Counted from the first letter of the stretch, positions 10,512 to 20,353 are shown. The stretch: DNA of 64,000 bases from Symbiodinium natans (GCA_905221605.1 CAJNDS010002209.1:124001-188000), one strand, 5' to 3'. A program made the numbers and translations. The notes: generated by a model not told the origin, from the sequence alone.

Positions 10512-10623
10512 CCAATTCCAATCTTCGGAAGCTTTTTGGCAAGGAGGCCTGGAGCTCAAGCAACTGGTCGGGATAGGCTTGCCCCAGGAACAGCCACTCT
10601 CGGCTTTCGGGGGGGGGGGATGT
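10512..10623 (-). CDS. Exon candidate
   Basis: Acceptor GGGCTTCAG and donor GTCTGG. Reads PPPESREWLFLGQAYPD then LLELQASLPKSFRR. Convincing composition, unknown product. Confidence 0.4.
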
Positions 10624-10721
10624 CTGAAGCCCCCAAGTATCAAATAGCCTTGAACCCTAAACCCTAGTCACTATAACTCATGTATATCTCTCTTTAACCC
10701 CCCCCCCCCCCCGCCCTCTAC

Positions 10722-10791
10722 AGCAGGGCAAGTGCTGCATCGCCACGGCCAATTTTCGGCCGTCACGGGTGGACTGGAGCGTTGCTGGGAT
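10722..10791 (-). CDS. Exon candidate
   Basis: Acceptor CCAATAAG and donor GTAGAG around IPATLQSTRDGRKLAVAM. Confidence 0.35.
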
Positions 10792-11014
10792 CTTATTGGG
10801 GTCCCATTCGGTTTAGGGCTTAGGGTTTAGGGTTTGGGCTTTAGGGTTTAGGGTTTAGGGTTTAGGGTTTAGGGTTTAGGGTTTAGGACCCAACACAGGA
10901 CCCAATTTAGAACAACGCCCACTGGGCAGCAGCTAATCCGTGTTGCAGAAGCGGCCTCGTGGGACCCTCTTCTGGTGCCTTTTTTCGAGCTCGCAACTTT
11001 GCGCAAGCCGCTGC

Positions 11015-11137
11015 CCAGACCCCTGGGAGGATCCAAAAAGAACATAGATCCCCTCAAGGGCTCCTAAGAATGACCCACTAGTAGTAGAGGGTACTATTTG
11101 GGGGTTCTAGTTTTTGGATCCTCCCAGGGTCTGGGTG
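11015..11137. mobile_element. Family F inverted-repeat element
   Basis: CCCAGACCCCTGGGAGGATCC at the left is mirrored by GGATCCTCCCAGGGTCTGGG at the right. Both arms share a near-palindromic ATAGATCCCC / GGGGTTCT core with the copy at 25963. Confidence 0.85.
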
Positions 11138-11551
11138 TGTGAGGGCGACAAGTGGGGCTCGTAACCACCGTAGGGGCCCCTTGCGGGGACCACGGATGGC
11201 GGACGGCCCCCCGAGCCTAATCAAAGCAGTGCAGAACTGACAGAGCCCCCAGAAAGCCCAACAAGTCATAGGGCTCCCGCCAACCTCCCCACCACAGGTT
11301 TAGGGTTTAGGGTGTGGGGTTTGGGGTTTATGGTTTAGGGTCGGGGGGTGTCCCCCTCAAGATCATGAAAAGCACATTAAAGTCTCAGGTTCCTGGGGGG
11401 CATCCCTTCGGCAGGTTTCCGAAGAAAGCATGAAAAACCCTGTCATCTATGGCAGATTCCAACGAAGCCCTAAGCCCTAAGCCCTAAGCCCTAAGCCCTG
11501 TCCCCTTAGCCCTAAGCCCTAAGCCCTAAGCCCTAAACCCTAAACCCTTAC

Positions 11552-11614
11552 CATCAAGGTGTAATGGGCTCCCGGGGTCTGTTCGGCGAGCTGGCCTGCT
11601 TCGCCTCCACGGGC
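11552..11614 (-). CDS. Exon candidate
   Basis: 21 codons in phase 0 (ARGGEAGQLAEQTPGAHY...) between acceptor GATTGAG and a canonical GTAAGG donor. The opposite strand is also open and also ends in GTAAGG. Confidence 0.35.
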
Positions 11615-12006
11615 CTCAATCATACGTAAGGGTTTCGTGTTTAGGGTTTAAAGGGTTAAAGGGTTAAAGGGTTTAGGGTTTAGGGTTTAGGGTTTCGTGT
11701 TGAGGGTTTAGCCCTATAAGCCCTACAGTATACTACAGCATACCATATAAATCCGAAGGCCCCCCAGTTGTAGGGCTTCCGGAGGCGAGGTGCTCGCAGG
11801 CGCAGCCTAATTTATGGTGAGACCTGGAGATGGAATCTGTATTCTGGCCAGCTGACCAGCGATTCAGTACTTGTTACACAGCGAGACCCTTGGCCCTCAA
11901 CAGAAACCCTCAATCCCCTAGACCCTAAACCCCTACAACCTACAACCCTAAACCCTAAACCCTAAACCCTAAACCCTAAACCCTAAACCCTAGCCCAGGG
12001 AGATAC

Positions 12007-12113
12007 CAGATCGGGTGGGATCAAACTCCCTGGGCGTGCCCATGTTCAGATTGGGGTTGGAGGCAACGGGATTTGGCTGCGCGGTCCAATTGATGACCTG
12101 GGTGTCGGAGTGG
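12007..12113 (-). CDS. Exon candidate
   Basis: Acceptor CTAAGAAG, reading VINWTAQPNPVASNPN then MGTPREFDPTRSG, donor GTATCTC. Confidence 0.4.
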
Positions 12114-12629
12114 CTTCTTAGGGGGTTTAGGATTTAGGGTTTAGGGGTTTAGGGGTTTAGGGGTTAGGATTTAGGGTTTAGGGTTTAGGATTTAGGGTTT
12201 AGGGTTTAGGGTTTAGGATTTAGGGTTTAGGGTTTAGGGTTTAGGGGTTTAGGGTTTCAGGGTTCAGTGGTTTAGGGGTGTAGGGGTTTAGGGGCCGAAC
12301 TCCAAACTCTGCTTGGATAATTCCCTTTATTATGGTACCTGTTAGGTCCCTATAGAATACAGACACCCGTATAAACAAGGGCCCCCAAAAAGGATCCTAT
12401 AATTTGGAGAACTCTCCGCGTGCTAAGGCCTAAACCCCGACAAGCCTCCAGCACCAAAACTTATCTGACTTCGAGACCTAGACCGTTCCAGTAACACTGT
12501 AAGATCCCCCAAACGCACAGTGACACAGGGAATCTTAGGGGGGGGGGGGGGGGGGATTGGGGCTGGGAGGAGAGGAGGTGAAGGCAAGGAATTAGCTTCA
12601 GGCTTAAACCTGAAAAAAAAAATTCAGAC

Positions 12630-12694
12630 CGAGTTGCATGCGCGCCGCCACCAGGCCCCAGCTCGTTGCCAAGGAAGCCTCGGGTTGGCAGGGT
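12630..12694 (-). CDS. Exon candidate
   Basis: Acceptor ACTTTGCAG, reading LPTRGFLGNELGPGGG, donor GTCTGA. Confidence 0.3.
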
Positions 12695-12874
12695 CTGCAA
12701 AGTTTCGGGTGTAAGGTGTAGAGTTTACCCGGAGACAAGGGCAACATTTCCTGCAGTTTCGGGTGCGGGTCTTCAGAAGGAAGGAAGGAAGCTACCCTCA
12801 ACCCCTAACCCCGAACCCCTAAACCCTAAACCCTACATCCAAAACAACCCTACATCCAAGACAAAGAATACCAC

Positions 12875-12960
12875 CAGGCTTCCTAGAAGCGATCGGCTTC
12901 GCCTGCAGTGATGTCGGAGAGACGACGGCAAACTTGTGTGCTGGATTCCTCGCCTGGAAC
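12875..12960 (-). CDS. Exon candidate
   Basis: Acceptor ATCTTAG, reading QARNPAHKFAVVSPTSLQ, donor GTGGTA. Two other frames also have long open stretches. Confidence 0.35.
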
Positions 12961-13132
12961 CTAAGATTTATCCAGAGTTTAGGGTTTATAGGGTCGACTG
13001 AGAGGCTTAGGATTAGGGTTTAGGATTTAGGATTTAGGGTTTAGGGTTAGGGTTTAGGGTGTAGGGTTTAGGGTTTAGGGTTTAGGGTTTAGGGTTTAGG
13101 GTTTAGAGTTTCGAGGTGTATGCGGCCCTAAT

Positions 13133-13233
13133 GGGTCCATGTGCCTCATGATTATATACTTAGGCCCCAAGAAGCTCCTGTATAGGAGGCACCTTAGGGC
13201 CCAAGTATTCCTTATTTCGGTACATGGACCCTT
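13133..13233. mobile_element. Family D inverted-repeat element
   Basis: GGGTCCATGTGCC at the left and GGTACATGGACCC at the right. The centre TATACTTAGGCCCC...GGGCCCAAGTAT is also mirrored. Confidence 0.8.
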
Positions 13234-13369
13234 CGGGCAGGGTCTATATACCCTTTCAACCCCATAAATCCTACATACCCTACATACTCAATACACCCAA
13301 TATACCCTATACGCCCTGTAGACCCTCTAAACCCTGAACCCCCTAAACCCTAAACCCTAAACCCTAAAC

Positions 13370-13792
13370 CCGAAGTCCGAGAGGCTCGGATTTCAAAGCA
13401 AATCGCCAGGGCATCCTGCAAGCGGCGGCGGAGGGGGCCGCCGCGGGCGGCGAAGCTCGCCGCCGCAGCTCCGACACCTTACTTCGGTTTAGGGTTTAGG
13501 GTTTAGGGTTTAGGGTTAGGGTTTAGGGTTTAGGGTTTAGGGTTTAGGGTTTAGGGTTTAGGGTTTAGGGTTTAGGGTTTAGGGTTTAGGGTTTAGGGTT
13601 TAGGGTTTAGGGTTTAGGGTTTAGGGTTTAGGGTTTAGGGTTTAGGGTTTAGGGATATTCTTCCTACCAAATAAGGAAGCCCAAGATACATGGCAAGGTC
13701 AGCGTCACGGCGCTTGGGTCGACGTCTTCCCCGGCCATCTTCGCGAGGCTCCGCTTCACCGCATTCAGTGACTTGGTGCGACTGCTTGGACG
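13370..13792 (-). CDS. Two exon candidates joined across a telomeric-repeat intron
   Basis: Exon 13668-13792 ends at donor GTAGGAAG. Exon 13370-13477 follows acceptor CGAAGTAAG. Splicing gives an open reading of 41 plus 36 codons in phase 0 (...DLAMYLGLPYL / VSELRRRASPP...). The 190-nt intron between them is almost only C-strand telomeric heptamers. The first exon has a second convincing frame (SLNAVKRSLAKMAGED), which does not continue through the second exon. Confidence 0.4.
13487..13654. repeat. (TTTAGGG)24, near perfect
   Basis: The longest almost perfect array in the window, with a single one-base interruption. It forms most of the intron proposed between 13477 and 13668. Confidence 0.95.
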
Positions 13793-13846
13793 CTCTTAGG
13801 GCTCAGGGTTTAGGGTTTAGGGTCTAGGGTTTCCGGTTTAGGGCTA

Positions 13847-13956
13847 CTTGGAGGTTCAGGGGTACTCATAAGTAGGATTAGAAGTAGGGTAACTATGGTT
13901 ATAACCTCATGTCGGGTACTTACTAACCCTACTCATAAGTACCCATGAACCTCCGA
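13847..13956. mobile_element. Family B inverted-repeat element, near-consensus
   Basis: ACTTGGAGGTTCAGGGGTACT mirrored by AGTACCCATGAACCTCCG around AGGGTAACTATGGTTATAACC. Confidence 0.85.
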
Positions 13957-14058
13957 AATACCCGGGGTCCCTACTCTTGTTAGGGGGAAGACTTGTAGGT
14001 GTGTCTAGCATGGGTATGCATGGGTTAGACGGGCAAAAGACCTATGGATCTTGCCCTA

Positions 14059-14158
14059 GGGGTCCATGTACATTAGTATTCTATACTGGGCCCCAAAGGT
14101 CCTGTATGGGAAGTACGCTAAGGCCCAAGTATTCCCGATTTGGGTACATGGACCCTTG
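14059..14158. mobile_element. Family D inverted-repeat element
   Basis: GGGGTCCATGTACATTAG mirrored by GGGTACATGGACCC. Confidence 0.8.
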
Positions 14159-14172
14159 GAGGGATAGACGGT

Positions 14173-14613
14173 TTAAGGAAGCCGAGGCACATTTGCATTC
14201 TGACTGAAAGAGCCAGCATCTGGCACGCTCAAGGTCATGCTGCCCAAGGCGAAGTAGATTGCAAAGCCGGAGGACAAACCCAGCCCAATCCCGAGCGAGA
14301 CAGCCAACGCGGCGCCTAACGTTGATCCCAAAGCCGCACCAAGCGCCACATCTGGTTGCGGCGATGGGATAAAACGAATGACGGTGGTGCTGCTGCTTGA
14401 AGTCGACGATGAAGATGTTGTTGTGGACGTGCTTGAGGACGTCGTGGAGGATGTCGTTGTGCTGGAGGAGGTAGAGGAAGAGGATGAAGTTGTTGTGCTC
14501 GTGCTAGATGACGTCGTGCTAGATGACGACGTAGATGTTGACGTGCTCGATGATGATGTGCTCGTTGTCGACGTCGTGCTTGACGTTGTGTTGTTTACAG
14601 CATAAAGATCCAC
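14173..14613 (-). CDS. Ser/Thr-rich protein with hydrophobic glycine-zipper segment (C-terminal exon)
   Basis: 146 open codons on the minus strand from acceptor GCGGCTAG to a TAA stop. The first about 75 residues are nearly only Ser and Thr, as in a mucin-like extracellular or stalk region. They are followed by FIPSPQPDVALGAALG and a roughly 35-residue Gly/Ala/Leu-rich stretch (LGAALAVSLGIGLGLS) that could span a membrane. No in-frame ATG precedes it, so it is an internal or terminal exon. The Ser/Thr part is a GA/TC-rich near-repeat and could be compositional. The next element downstream is a family D copy. Confidence 0.4.
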   Translation of the reverse strand: MDLYAVNNTTSSTTSTTSTSSSSTSTSTSSSSTTSSSTSTTTSSSSSTSSSTTTSSTTSSSTSTTTSSSSTSSSSTTVIRFIPSPQPDVALGAALGSTLGAALAVSLGIGLGLSSGFAIYFALGSMTLSVPDAGSFSQNANVPRLP

Positions 14614-14954
14614 CTAGCCGCTCAACTGTTCTTGTTTGATTCAGTTGATGTCGGGCTGCTTCCTCAACCCTAAACCCTAAACCCCAAACCCCTAAACCCC
14701 CAACCCCAAACCCCTAAACCCCCAAACCCTAAGAATCTATGAACCCAAGGTGTCGCAATCCCAGGTTCCTAGAAGGCCTGCAGTACAAGCCAGTATCCAC
14801 CTCCAACACAATGGACATAAGGGTTTAGTGTTTAGGGTTTAGGGTTTCGGGTTTTGGGTGCCCTTCTTGTGTTGTGGGGTCTGCAACGGAACCTAACCCC
14901 TAACAGAAAGGCACCAGTTCGTGTCCTGCCCTGAAGGTCCATGTATCTATCCAA

Positions 14955-15214
14955 CTAGTATATTTCTTGGACAATAAAGGCTACGCTATAAACATGCTCC
15001 TTTATAGATACCCTATGGGCATGAAAGAAACCCCATAAAACTGGCAATGAGTGCCCAGCGGCCATTCCGTCAAGTTCATCTTCAAGAGGCAAAACCGGCA
15101 CCGTGTCGGGAGGATGTTGCGGTGAGCGTTGGAAGTCCGTTGCGTCTCGGGCCTTCCAGAGCAAGTCACTCGAAGGCACTGTCTTAAATGAGGAGGTTTG
15201 AGGAGATTTGCAGG
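14955..15214 (-). CDS. Exon candidate with stop codon
   Basis: 85 codons open after acceptor CGCAAAAG, ending in TAG. Contains DATDFQRSPQHPPDTV and LPLEDELDGMAAGHSLP. Long for a chance opening; product not recognised. Confidence 0.4.
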
Positions 15215-15360
15215 CTTTTGCGGCGTGCAGGGGAGGGGGGGGGGGGGTGAAGCAAGGGAAGTGGATTCTACTGGTACTCTGTACCACCCAAAACCCTAAA
15301 ACAGAAAGCCTAAACCCTAAACCTAAAACCCTAAACCCTAAAGCCCACATGAATTTTAAC

Positions 15361-15467
15361 CTGGCTCCTCGCCGGCGCCCATGTCAGTCACCTTTGGGAA
15401 CATCAGGAGCAGGGTGATGGAGAGCACCACGCCAGGAGGACCCAGCCTGGAGGTGATGAAGATCAGG
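15361..15467 (-). CDS. Exon candidate of a membrane protein
   Basis: Acceptor AAACCAAG, donor GTTAAA (or GTGACT). Reads LIFITSRLGPPG then VLSITLLLMFPK, a hydrophobic helix ending in charged residues. Confidence 0.4.
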
Positions 15468-15763
15468 GCTTGGTTTAGGGTTTAGGGTTTAGGGTTTAGG
15501 GTTTTTAGGGTTTTTAGGGTTTAGGGTTTAAGGTTTAGGGTTTGGGGTTTAGGGTTTAGGGTTTCGGGTTGAGGGTTGAGGGTTGTTTAGGGCCGAGGAT
15601 TCCAAGCCTTCGACTCAAGACTGAGATTTGGAAGTTTAAGAATCATTTGTTTTTTTTGGGGGGAGGGGGGGGGGGGGTAATTCAGCTAGCACTCTATACG
15701 TCACACCCAACCCTAAGAAGGGGCCAAAACAAATCGTTCAAACCTCGACATAGGTTTTACCCT

Positions 15764-15966
15764 AAGGATCCATGTGCCTATATAGTTTATACTTGGGCCC
15801 TAAAGCTGCTATATAGGCAGCCCTTTTAAAGCCCAAGTATATACTATGTACAGGGTGGGGCCCCCTAGTTATAAGTAGAGTATAAGGACCCTAAGTTAGG
15901 TTATAAGTCCCTTAACTACAGTTAGTATAGTAAGGGGGCCCCACCCTGTAGGTACATGGATCCTTA
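15764..15966. mobile_element. Family D element with a second inverted repeat nested in its centre
   Basis: Outer arms AAGGATCCATGTGCC / GGTACATGGATCCTT. Inside lies another palindrome with arms GGGTGGGGCCCCCTA and TAAGGGGGCCCCACCC. Confidence 0.8.
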
Positions 15967-16118
15967 GGGTTAGTGGTTTCGGATTCAGGGTGCATAGGAG
16001 GTCCGGAAGAGTTTCACGCTTCGGAGGAGGGCTGGAGGTGCCCCAAACCCTAAACCCTAAACCCTAAACCCTAAACCCCAAACCCCAAACCCCAAACCCT
16101 AAACCCTAAACCCTAAAC

Positions 16119-16213
16119 CCTTAGAGATTGGGATTTCGAGGGAGTGGGGGGATGGGAAGGGATCAGCGCCCCGTCGCCATGCAACGTGCTGAATCAGTCG
16201 CCGGGCCACTTGT
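16119..16213 (-). CDS. Exon candidate
   Basis: Acceptor ATAGTTCAG, reading QVARRLIQHVAWRRGAD, ending at a GTTTAGGG donor. Confidence 0.35.
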
Positions 16214-16315
16214 CTGAACTATGATGCCCTTTTGGGTACTTGTTTTTTTTTTTGGGGGGGGGAGCTCTAAGCATGAGTGGCCGCATTCTACAAGGGACCC
16301 TCGTTTCGAGAACAC

Positions 16316-16410
16316 TAAAAAACTACCCTAAATCCTGGACCCTAAACCCCTAAACCCTAAACCCTAAACCCTAAACCCTAAACCCTAAACCCTAAACCCT
16401 AAACCCCCTC
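16316..16410. repeat. (CCCTAAA)n block
   Basis: About ten heptamers; G-strand repeats lie on the other side of the next exon candidate. Confidence 0.9.
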
Positions 16411-16476
16411 GCTTCCTGGCATTTTGCACATCACGGGCCCTCTGTCGTCCCTTCCTTGGGAGCTACATGTGAAGCC
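16405..16476 (-). CDS. Exon candidate
   Basis: 24 codons in phase 0 after acceptor AGCTCCAG: GFTCSSQGRDDRGPVM. The donor GTTTAG is the first telomeric heptamer of the intron. Confidence 0.35.
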
Positions 16477-16560
16477 CTGGAGCTGACTTGGAGGGTTTAG
16501 GGTTTAGGGTTTAGGGTTTAGGGTTTAAAGGTTTAGGGTTTAGGGTTTAGGGTTTCGGGA

Positions 16561-16649
16561 TACTTTTGAGAAGGGTTACAAGTACCCGAAATAAGGTTAT
16601 AACCATAGTTACCCTTCTTTTATACCCCTACTTAGAAGCAACCACGAGC
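16561..16649. mobile_element. Family B inverted-repeat element
   Basis: Diverged arms (GATACTTTTGAGAAGGG / CTTAGAAGCAACCACGAGC) around AAGGTTATAACCATAGTTACCC. Its minus-strand 5' end abuts the exon candidate 16650-16812. Confidence 0.7.
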
Positions 16650-16812
16650 CTGTAAATGTGGTCCGCATCCCGAGTTCTTAGATATGGCCCTTTAAGCGCT
16701 TTGATGGGAAACCCCTGCCCGAATTTTCTACAGTGCCCTACAGAGCTTGGCAGAAAATGATCTTCATAAACCTCAATTCTCGCGCTCATGTGGCCATTGG
16801 TGGCCACTATGA
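16650..16812 (-). CDS. Exon candidate abutting family B element
   Basis: 53 open codons between acceptor TTTACAAG and the start of a family B element (TTTACAG / GCTCGTGG, a GC donor). Reads VIVATNGHMSARIEVYED then FPIKALKGPYLRTRDAD. Product unknown. Confidence 0.45.
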
Positions 16813-17015
16813 CTTGTAAAGGGATCAGGGTTCAGGATTTGGGGATTGGAGTTCAACTTTTCGATCACACCCCTCGCTGCTGTAAGCTGGGTTTCTAATT
16901 GGGGTCCACCCTTCTACACGCCCCCCCCCCTCCACACACACAAATAGGAACCCATTAAACCTCAAACCCTGTAGGGTTTAACAAGGGATCATGACTTTTT
17001 TCGAAAGCCCTCTAC

Positions 17016-17087
17016 TCTTGTCCCCATTGGACTAGCAGTGCATTTCCACCTGTGTTCCATGTACGCGCAGAGTCTTAGTGTAGGAGG
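17016..17087 (-). CDS. Exon candidate
   Basis: 24 codons in phase 0 between acceptor GAAACCCAG and donor GTAGAG: TLRLCAYMEHRWKCTAS. A family B element lies immediately upstream. Confidence 0.35.
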
Positions 17088-17096
17088 CTGGGTTTC

Positions 17097-17199
17097 ATTG
17101 GAGGCTCGTGGGTACTTATAAGCAGGGGTATAAGCAGAGCCTTATAACCTTGTTCAGGGTACTTATACCCCTACTTTTCAGTACCCATGAACATTCAAG
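17097..17199. mobile_element. Family B inverted-repeat element
   Basis: TTGGAGGCTCGTGGGTACTT mirrored by AGTACCCATGAACATTCAAGG. Confidence 0.8.
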
Positions 17200-17386
17200 G
17201 ACGATAAGGTCCAGGGTTCAAGAGCTCAGGGGTCAAGGTTTTGGGTTTTAGGGTTTTAGGGCTTAAGGCTTTAGGCTTTAGGGCTTAGGGTTTAGGGCTT
17301 AGGGTTTAGGGGCATCTTTGCGGAACGGAAGCACCGAGGTTGCTAAACCACAAGTGCAAATGCCCCAACCCTGTGAGAGGTATTTG

Positions 17387-17474
17387 GGAGTTTACGAAAA
17401 TAGGGGACCTGCAATATATAGACCCCCAAATAGTAGGATTCCCTTGTGAGAAGGACCCCAATAAGTTACCCACT
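17387..17474. mobile_element. Family E inverted-repeat element
   Basis: GGAGTTTACGAAAATAGGGGACC and GGACCCCAATAAG arms; shares AGTAGGATTCCCTT with the copy at 20267. Confidence 0.7.
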
Positions 17475-17699
17475 ACGTGCTCAAGAACCATCCAAAAAAT
17501 GAAAAAACCATCTCCCTTAAGAGTGCAGTATGGGCATTGTTATTCTTCATGTTTTGGGCGTTTCTTCAGCGAATAGTAAGTACTAGTTCTCAATCGGGAT
17601 ATCGGCTACTTGGTGCCCTCTTTATACGGTAATACTGCAACAGATGATCTACGGTACCGAATTCCCTGATTCCGCGTAGGATAAAATTCGTGAGGCATG

Positions 17700-17828
17700 C
17701 CACACTCTAAGCCCTAAGCCCCAGACCCCCAAACCCTAAGCCCTAAGCCCTAAACCCCAAACCCCAAGCCCCAAGCCCTAAGCCCTAAACCCTAAACCCT
17801 AAACCCTAAACCCTAAGCCCTAAGCCCT
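17700..17828. repeat. CCCTAAGCCC/CCCTAAA array
   Basis: Mixed C-strand heptamers with CCCTAAG and CCCCAAA variants. Confidence 0.9.
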
Positions 17829-17836
17829 ACACCCAC

Positions 17837-17947
17837 CTCCAGCCACATCTCCGAAAATGCGATCGAGTGGGATCCGTTCGAGGCCCTTCGATTCGAGGCT
17901 GCCTGGGTGGAGGCCAGCTGTCGAAGGGCCAAAATGCTTTTCACCCC
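17837..17947 (-). CDS. Exon candidate
   Basis: 37 codons in phase 0 between acceptor TTCTAG and donor GTGGGT. Reads VKSILALRQLASTQAASN then SHSIAFSEMWLE. One of the best-formed exon candidates; product unknown. Confidence 0.45.
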
Positions 17948-18062
17948 CTAGAACCTTTATAGAACCTCAATAGAACCTTCATGGAACCTTTATAGAACCT
18001 CAATAGAACCTTCAATAGAACCTTCAATAGAACCTTCATAGAACCTTCATAGAACCTTGGAA
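17948..18062. repeat. Tandem AGAACCTTCAAT-type repeat
   Basis: About nine 12-15 bp units (TAGAACCTTCA(A)T). On the minus strand it gives a pyrimidine-containing tract just before the acceptor of the previous exon candidate. Confidence 0.85.
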
Positions 18063-18101
18063 AAGGAGGATTTGTCAACACTCCCTCGTGGCTTTAGATA
18101 C

Positions 18102-18183
18102 AAGAGAAAGACTTCTGGGGCCTAAGGCAGCAAGGCTTCACCCCGAGTGTATTCAGCCCACGCAACCCTCGCCAGCCGCGCGC
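18102..18183 (-). CDS. Exon candidate
   Basis: Acceptor AGTTTCTAG, reading RGLNTLGVKPCCLRPQ, donor GTATCT. Confidence 0.3.
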
Positions 18184-18290
18184 CTAGAAACTATATACTA
18201 GGATAAACCCTTAGACCCTAAAGCCTAAAAACCCTAAAACCCTAAAAACCCTAAACCCTAAACCCAAGCAGACACTTAAACATAATGTAC

Positions 18291-18354
18291 GTGCATCTGC
18301 CTTGCCGGGATTCGCTGGGTTCCTTAAAGCAAGTCGGCGGAGAAATACAAGAAC
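18291..18354 (-). CDS. Exon candidate
   Basis: Acceptor GTTTAAG, reading VLVFLRRLALRNPANPGK, donor GTACAT. Confidence 0.35.
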
Positions 18355-18528
18355 CTTAAACCCCAATGAGCCCTACACCTTCGCTTAGTTGCAGAGATCA
18401 CAAGCCCCCAAAAAAGTGTACACTTTCAGTTCTATAGGGGATTCTAGTATCCCAAAAAGCGTAAAGTGTACTCACTCAGCTACTCAGTTCAACTCCCTCC
18501 CCGAATCCCTACAAAGCCCTATATACAC

Positions 18529-18616
18529 CCCTGGGTTGGCCTTGAAACCCAGCTAAACTTCGAAACATTGTTCGGATGTGGGGGGGCTTCCTCATAACGC
18601 CCAGTAGGGCAGATAT
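18529..18616 (-). CDS. Exon candidate
   Basis: Acceptor ATATTTAG, reading CPTGRYEEAPPHPNNVSK, donor GTGTATA. Confidence 0.3.
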
Positions 18617-18759
18617 CTAAATATCCCCAAAGCCAGCCCTAAACCCGAAACCCTACTCTTGTTGAGTCCCTTTCCTCAAACACAAAAAACAGGAAAGCCT
18701 TACACATACCCCAAAACCCTGGCCCCCCCCAAACCCTAACATGCTAAGAAATACTCAGC

Positions 18760-18870
18760 ATGCTTCTTGGGCACACCCCTTGAAAGAAATTCAGGGGTAT
18801 GGCAAAATCCTTCCTTAAATTCTCCCTTTAGGGGTTAAGGGGTCTGGTTTTGGAGTATGCTGAGTGAATC
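18760..18870. mobile_element. Family J inverted-repeat element
   Basis: ATACTCAGCATGCTT at the left is mirrored by GAGTATGCTGAGT at the right; the inner CACCCCTTGAAAGAAATTCAGGGG matches the copy at 3880. Confidence 0.65.
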
Positions 18871-18910
18871 TAAAGCTCTAAACCCCAAACCCTGAACCCC
18901 AAACCCCAAC

Positions 18911-18979
18911 TCGCCCTCGCGCGAACCAGCTGCAAGCTGACCAACTCATCCTCCTCCCCAAAGTCGACGTCGGAGGGGC
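18911..18979 (-). CDS. Exon candidate
   Basis: Acceptor CCCTGCCAG, acidic helical reading SDVDFGEEDELVSLQLV, donor GTTGGG. Confidence 0.4.
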
Positions 18980-18984
18980 CTGGC

Positions 18985-19075
18985 AGGGTTTAGGGTTTAG
19001 GGTTTAGGGTTTAGGGTTTAGGGTTTAGGGTTTAGGGTTTAGGGTTTAGGGTTTAGGGTTTAGGGTTTGGGGTGT
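18985..19075. repeat. (TTTAGGG)n block
   Basis: About twelve perfect heptamers directly upstream (minus sense) of the acceptor at 18980. Confidence 0.95.
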
Positions 19076-19249
19076 AGGGCTTCGAAACCCTCAACCCTAA
19101 ACCCCCATTCGGGTTGAGGGTTGAGGGCTTCAGGATGTGGATTTTAGGCCCTGACTGGGACCTGGTCCTATACTCCCTTTAGAACCTTAGTAACAATAAT
19201 ATCGTTAATATCCTCTTGAATTTTATATAAACAAAATACAAAATAATTC

Positions 19250-19400
19250 CCAAGGGGGATATAGGGTCTAGACCCAGGAGTAACTTAGGAATAAAAGGGT
19301 ACCCTTTTAGGTTTTTAAGGGCATTATAAGGGAACCCCAACCTTTAAAAAAGGAAATAAGGGCATACTCCGGGTCCTAGTGGTCTGGAACCGGCGAAATT
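19250..19400. mobile_element. Family G inverted-repeat element
   Basis: GGGTCTAGACCCAGGAGTAACTTAGGAATAAAAGGG and GCATACTCCGGGTCCTAGT arms; contains AAGGGAACCCCAACC. Copies are also at 25014, 48895 and 62522. Confidence 0.7.
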
Positions 19401-19414
19401 TGTACTGGGGTTAC

Positions 19415-19500
19415 CAAGTCTCGTGTGCCTCCGGTCTTTCTCATCCGGAGCAGGTGTTTTTGACTTGGGAACCGGATTCGGTTTCAATTCGCGTTCAGGG
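19415..19500 (-). CDS. Exon candidate
   Basis: Acceptor CCTATCAG, charged reading PKSKTPAPDEKDRRHTRL, donor GTAACC. Confidence 0.4.
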
Positions 19501-19971
19501 CTGATAGGGTTCAAAGCTGGAAGCAGGGTATAGGGTCTAGGGTTTAGGGTTTAGGGTTCAGGGTTCAGGGTTCAGGGTTTAGGGTATAGGGTATCCAAAA
19601 CTGCAACTGAAAGCTCCTCAGACGGGCAGTTAGGGGTCGTTCAGGGGTTTAGGGGTTCAGGACTTTAGGGTTTAGGGTTTAGGATTTAGATGCCTAATTA
19701 TGGGGTTTAGGGGTTTAAGGTTCAGGGCTGAGGGCTTTAGGGTTTAGGGCCCTTTCACTGAAGCCATACGTGGCCCCTTTGAAGCACCGAACCCGAAACC
19801 CCCGCACTCAAGGGACTAGAGGAGGGACCCTTACAAGGACCCTGACGGGCAATGTAGGAGCTACTTCGGTATATATCATACAAGGACTATGTAAGATCTA
19901 TATACATATACATATATCGCGAGAGAGATAGGTCATTTTGGGGAACAAGGTTAAGGTGTATAGGGACAATT

Positions 19972-20058
19972 ATGTATATATACATATAAACATATATATA
20001 TATATATATAATTCATGTGTAGATATATATATATATAAGCATATACATATATATAAGT
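19972..20058. repeat. (TA)n-rich tract
   Basis: Alternating TATATA stretches followed by a short (AGA)n run. Confidence 0.85.
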
Positions 20059-20163
20059 TCTCTAGAAGAAGAAGAAGAAGATTAGGGTCCCTTCAAGGGG
20101 TCCCTCCTTATACTGCTTAAGCGACCCTGAGCATCCCAACATCCCGCCAGCCATACTTGGAGG

Positions 20164-20237
20164 TCCATTAGGATGCTTAGGGTTTAGGGTTTAGGGTTTA
20201 GGGTTTAGGGTTTAGGGTTTAGGGTTTAGGGTTTAGG
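20164..20237. repeat. (TTTAGGG)n block
   Basis: About ten heptamers. A family B-like left arm (TACTTGGAGGTCCATTAGG) directly precedes it, as if the array had grown inside an element. Confidence 0.9.
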
Positions 20238-20266
20238 GAGAAGCCCGGGGTGATAGGTGGCCTAAA

Positions 20267-20353
20267 TGGGGATTCACGAACACAAGGGACCCCCAATACA
20301 GACCCCCAATAGTAGGATTCCCTTTTTATAAGGACCCCAATAAGATGCCCCTT
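20267..20353. mobile_element. Family E inverted-repeat element
   Basis: GGGGATTCACGAACACAAGGG and AAGGACCCCAATAAG arms with AGTAGGATTCCC centre. Confidence 0.7.
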
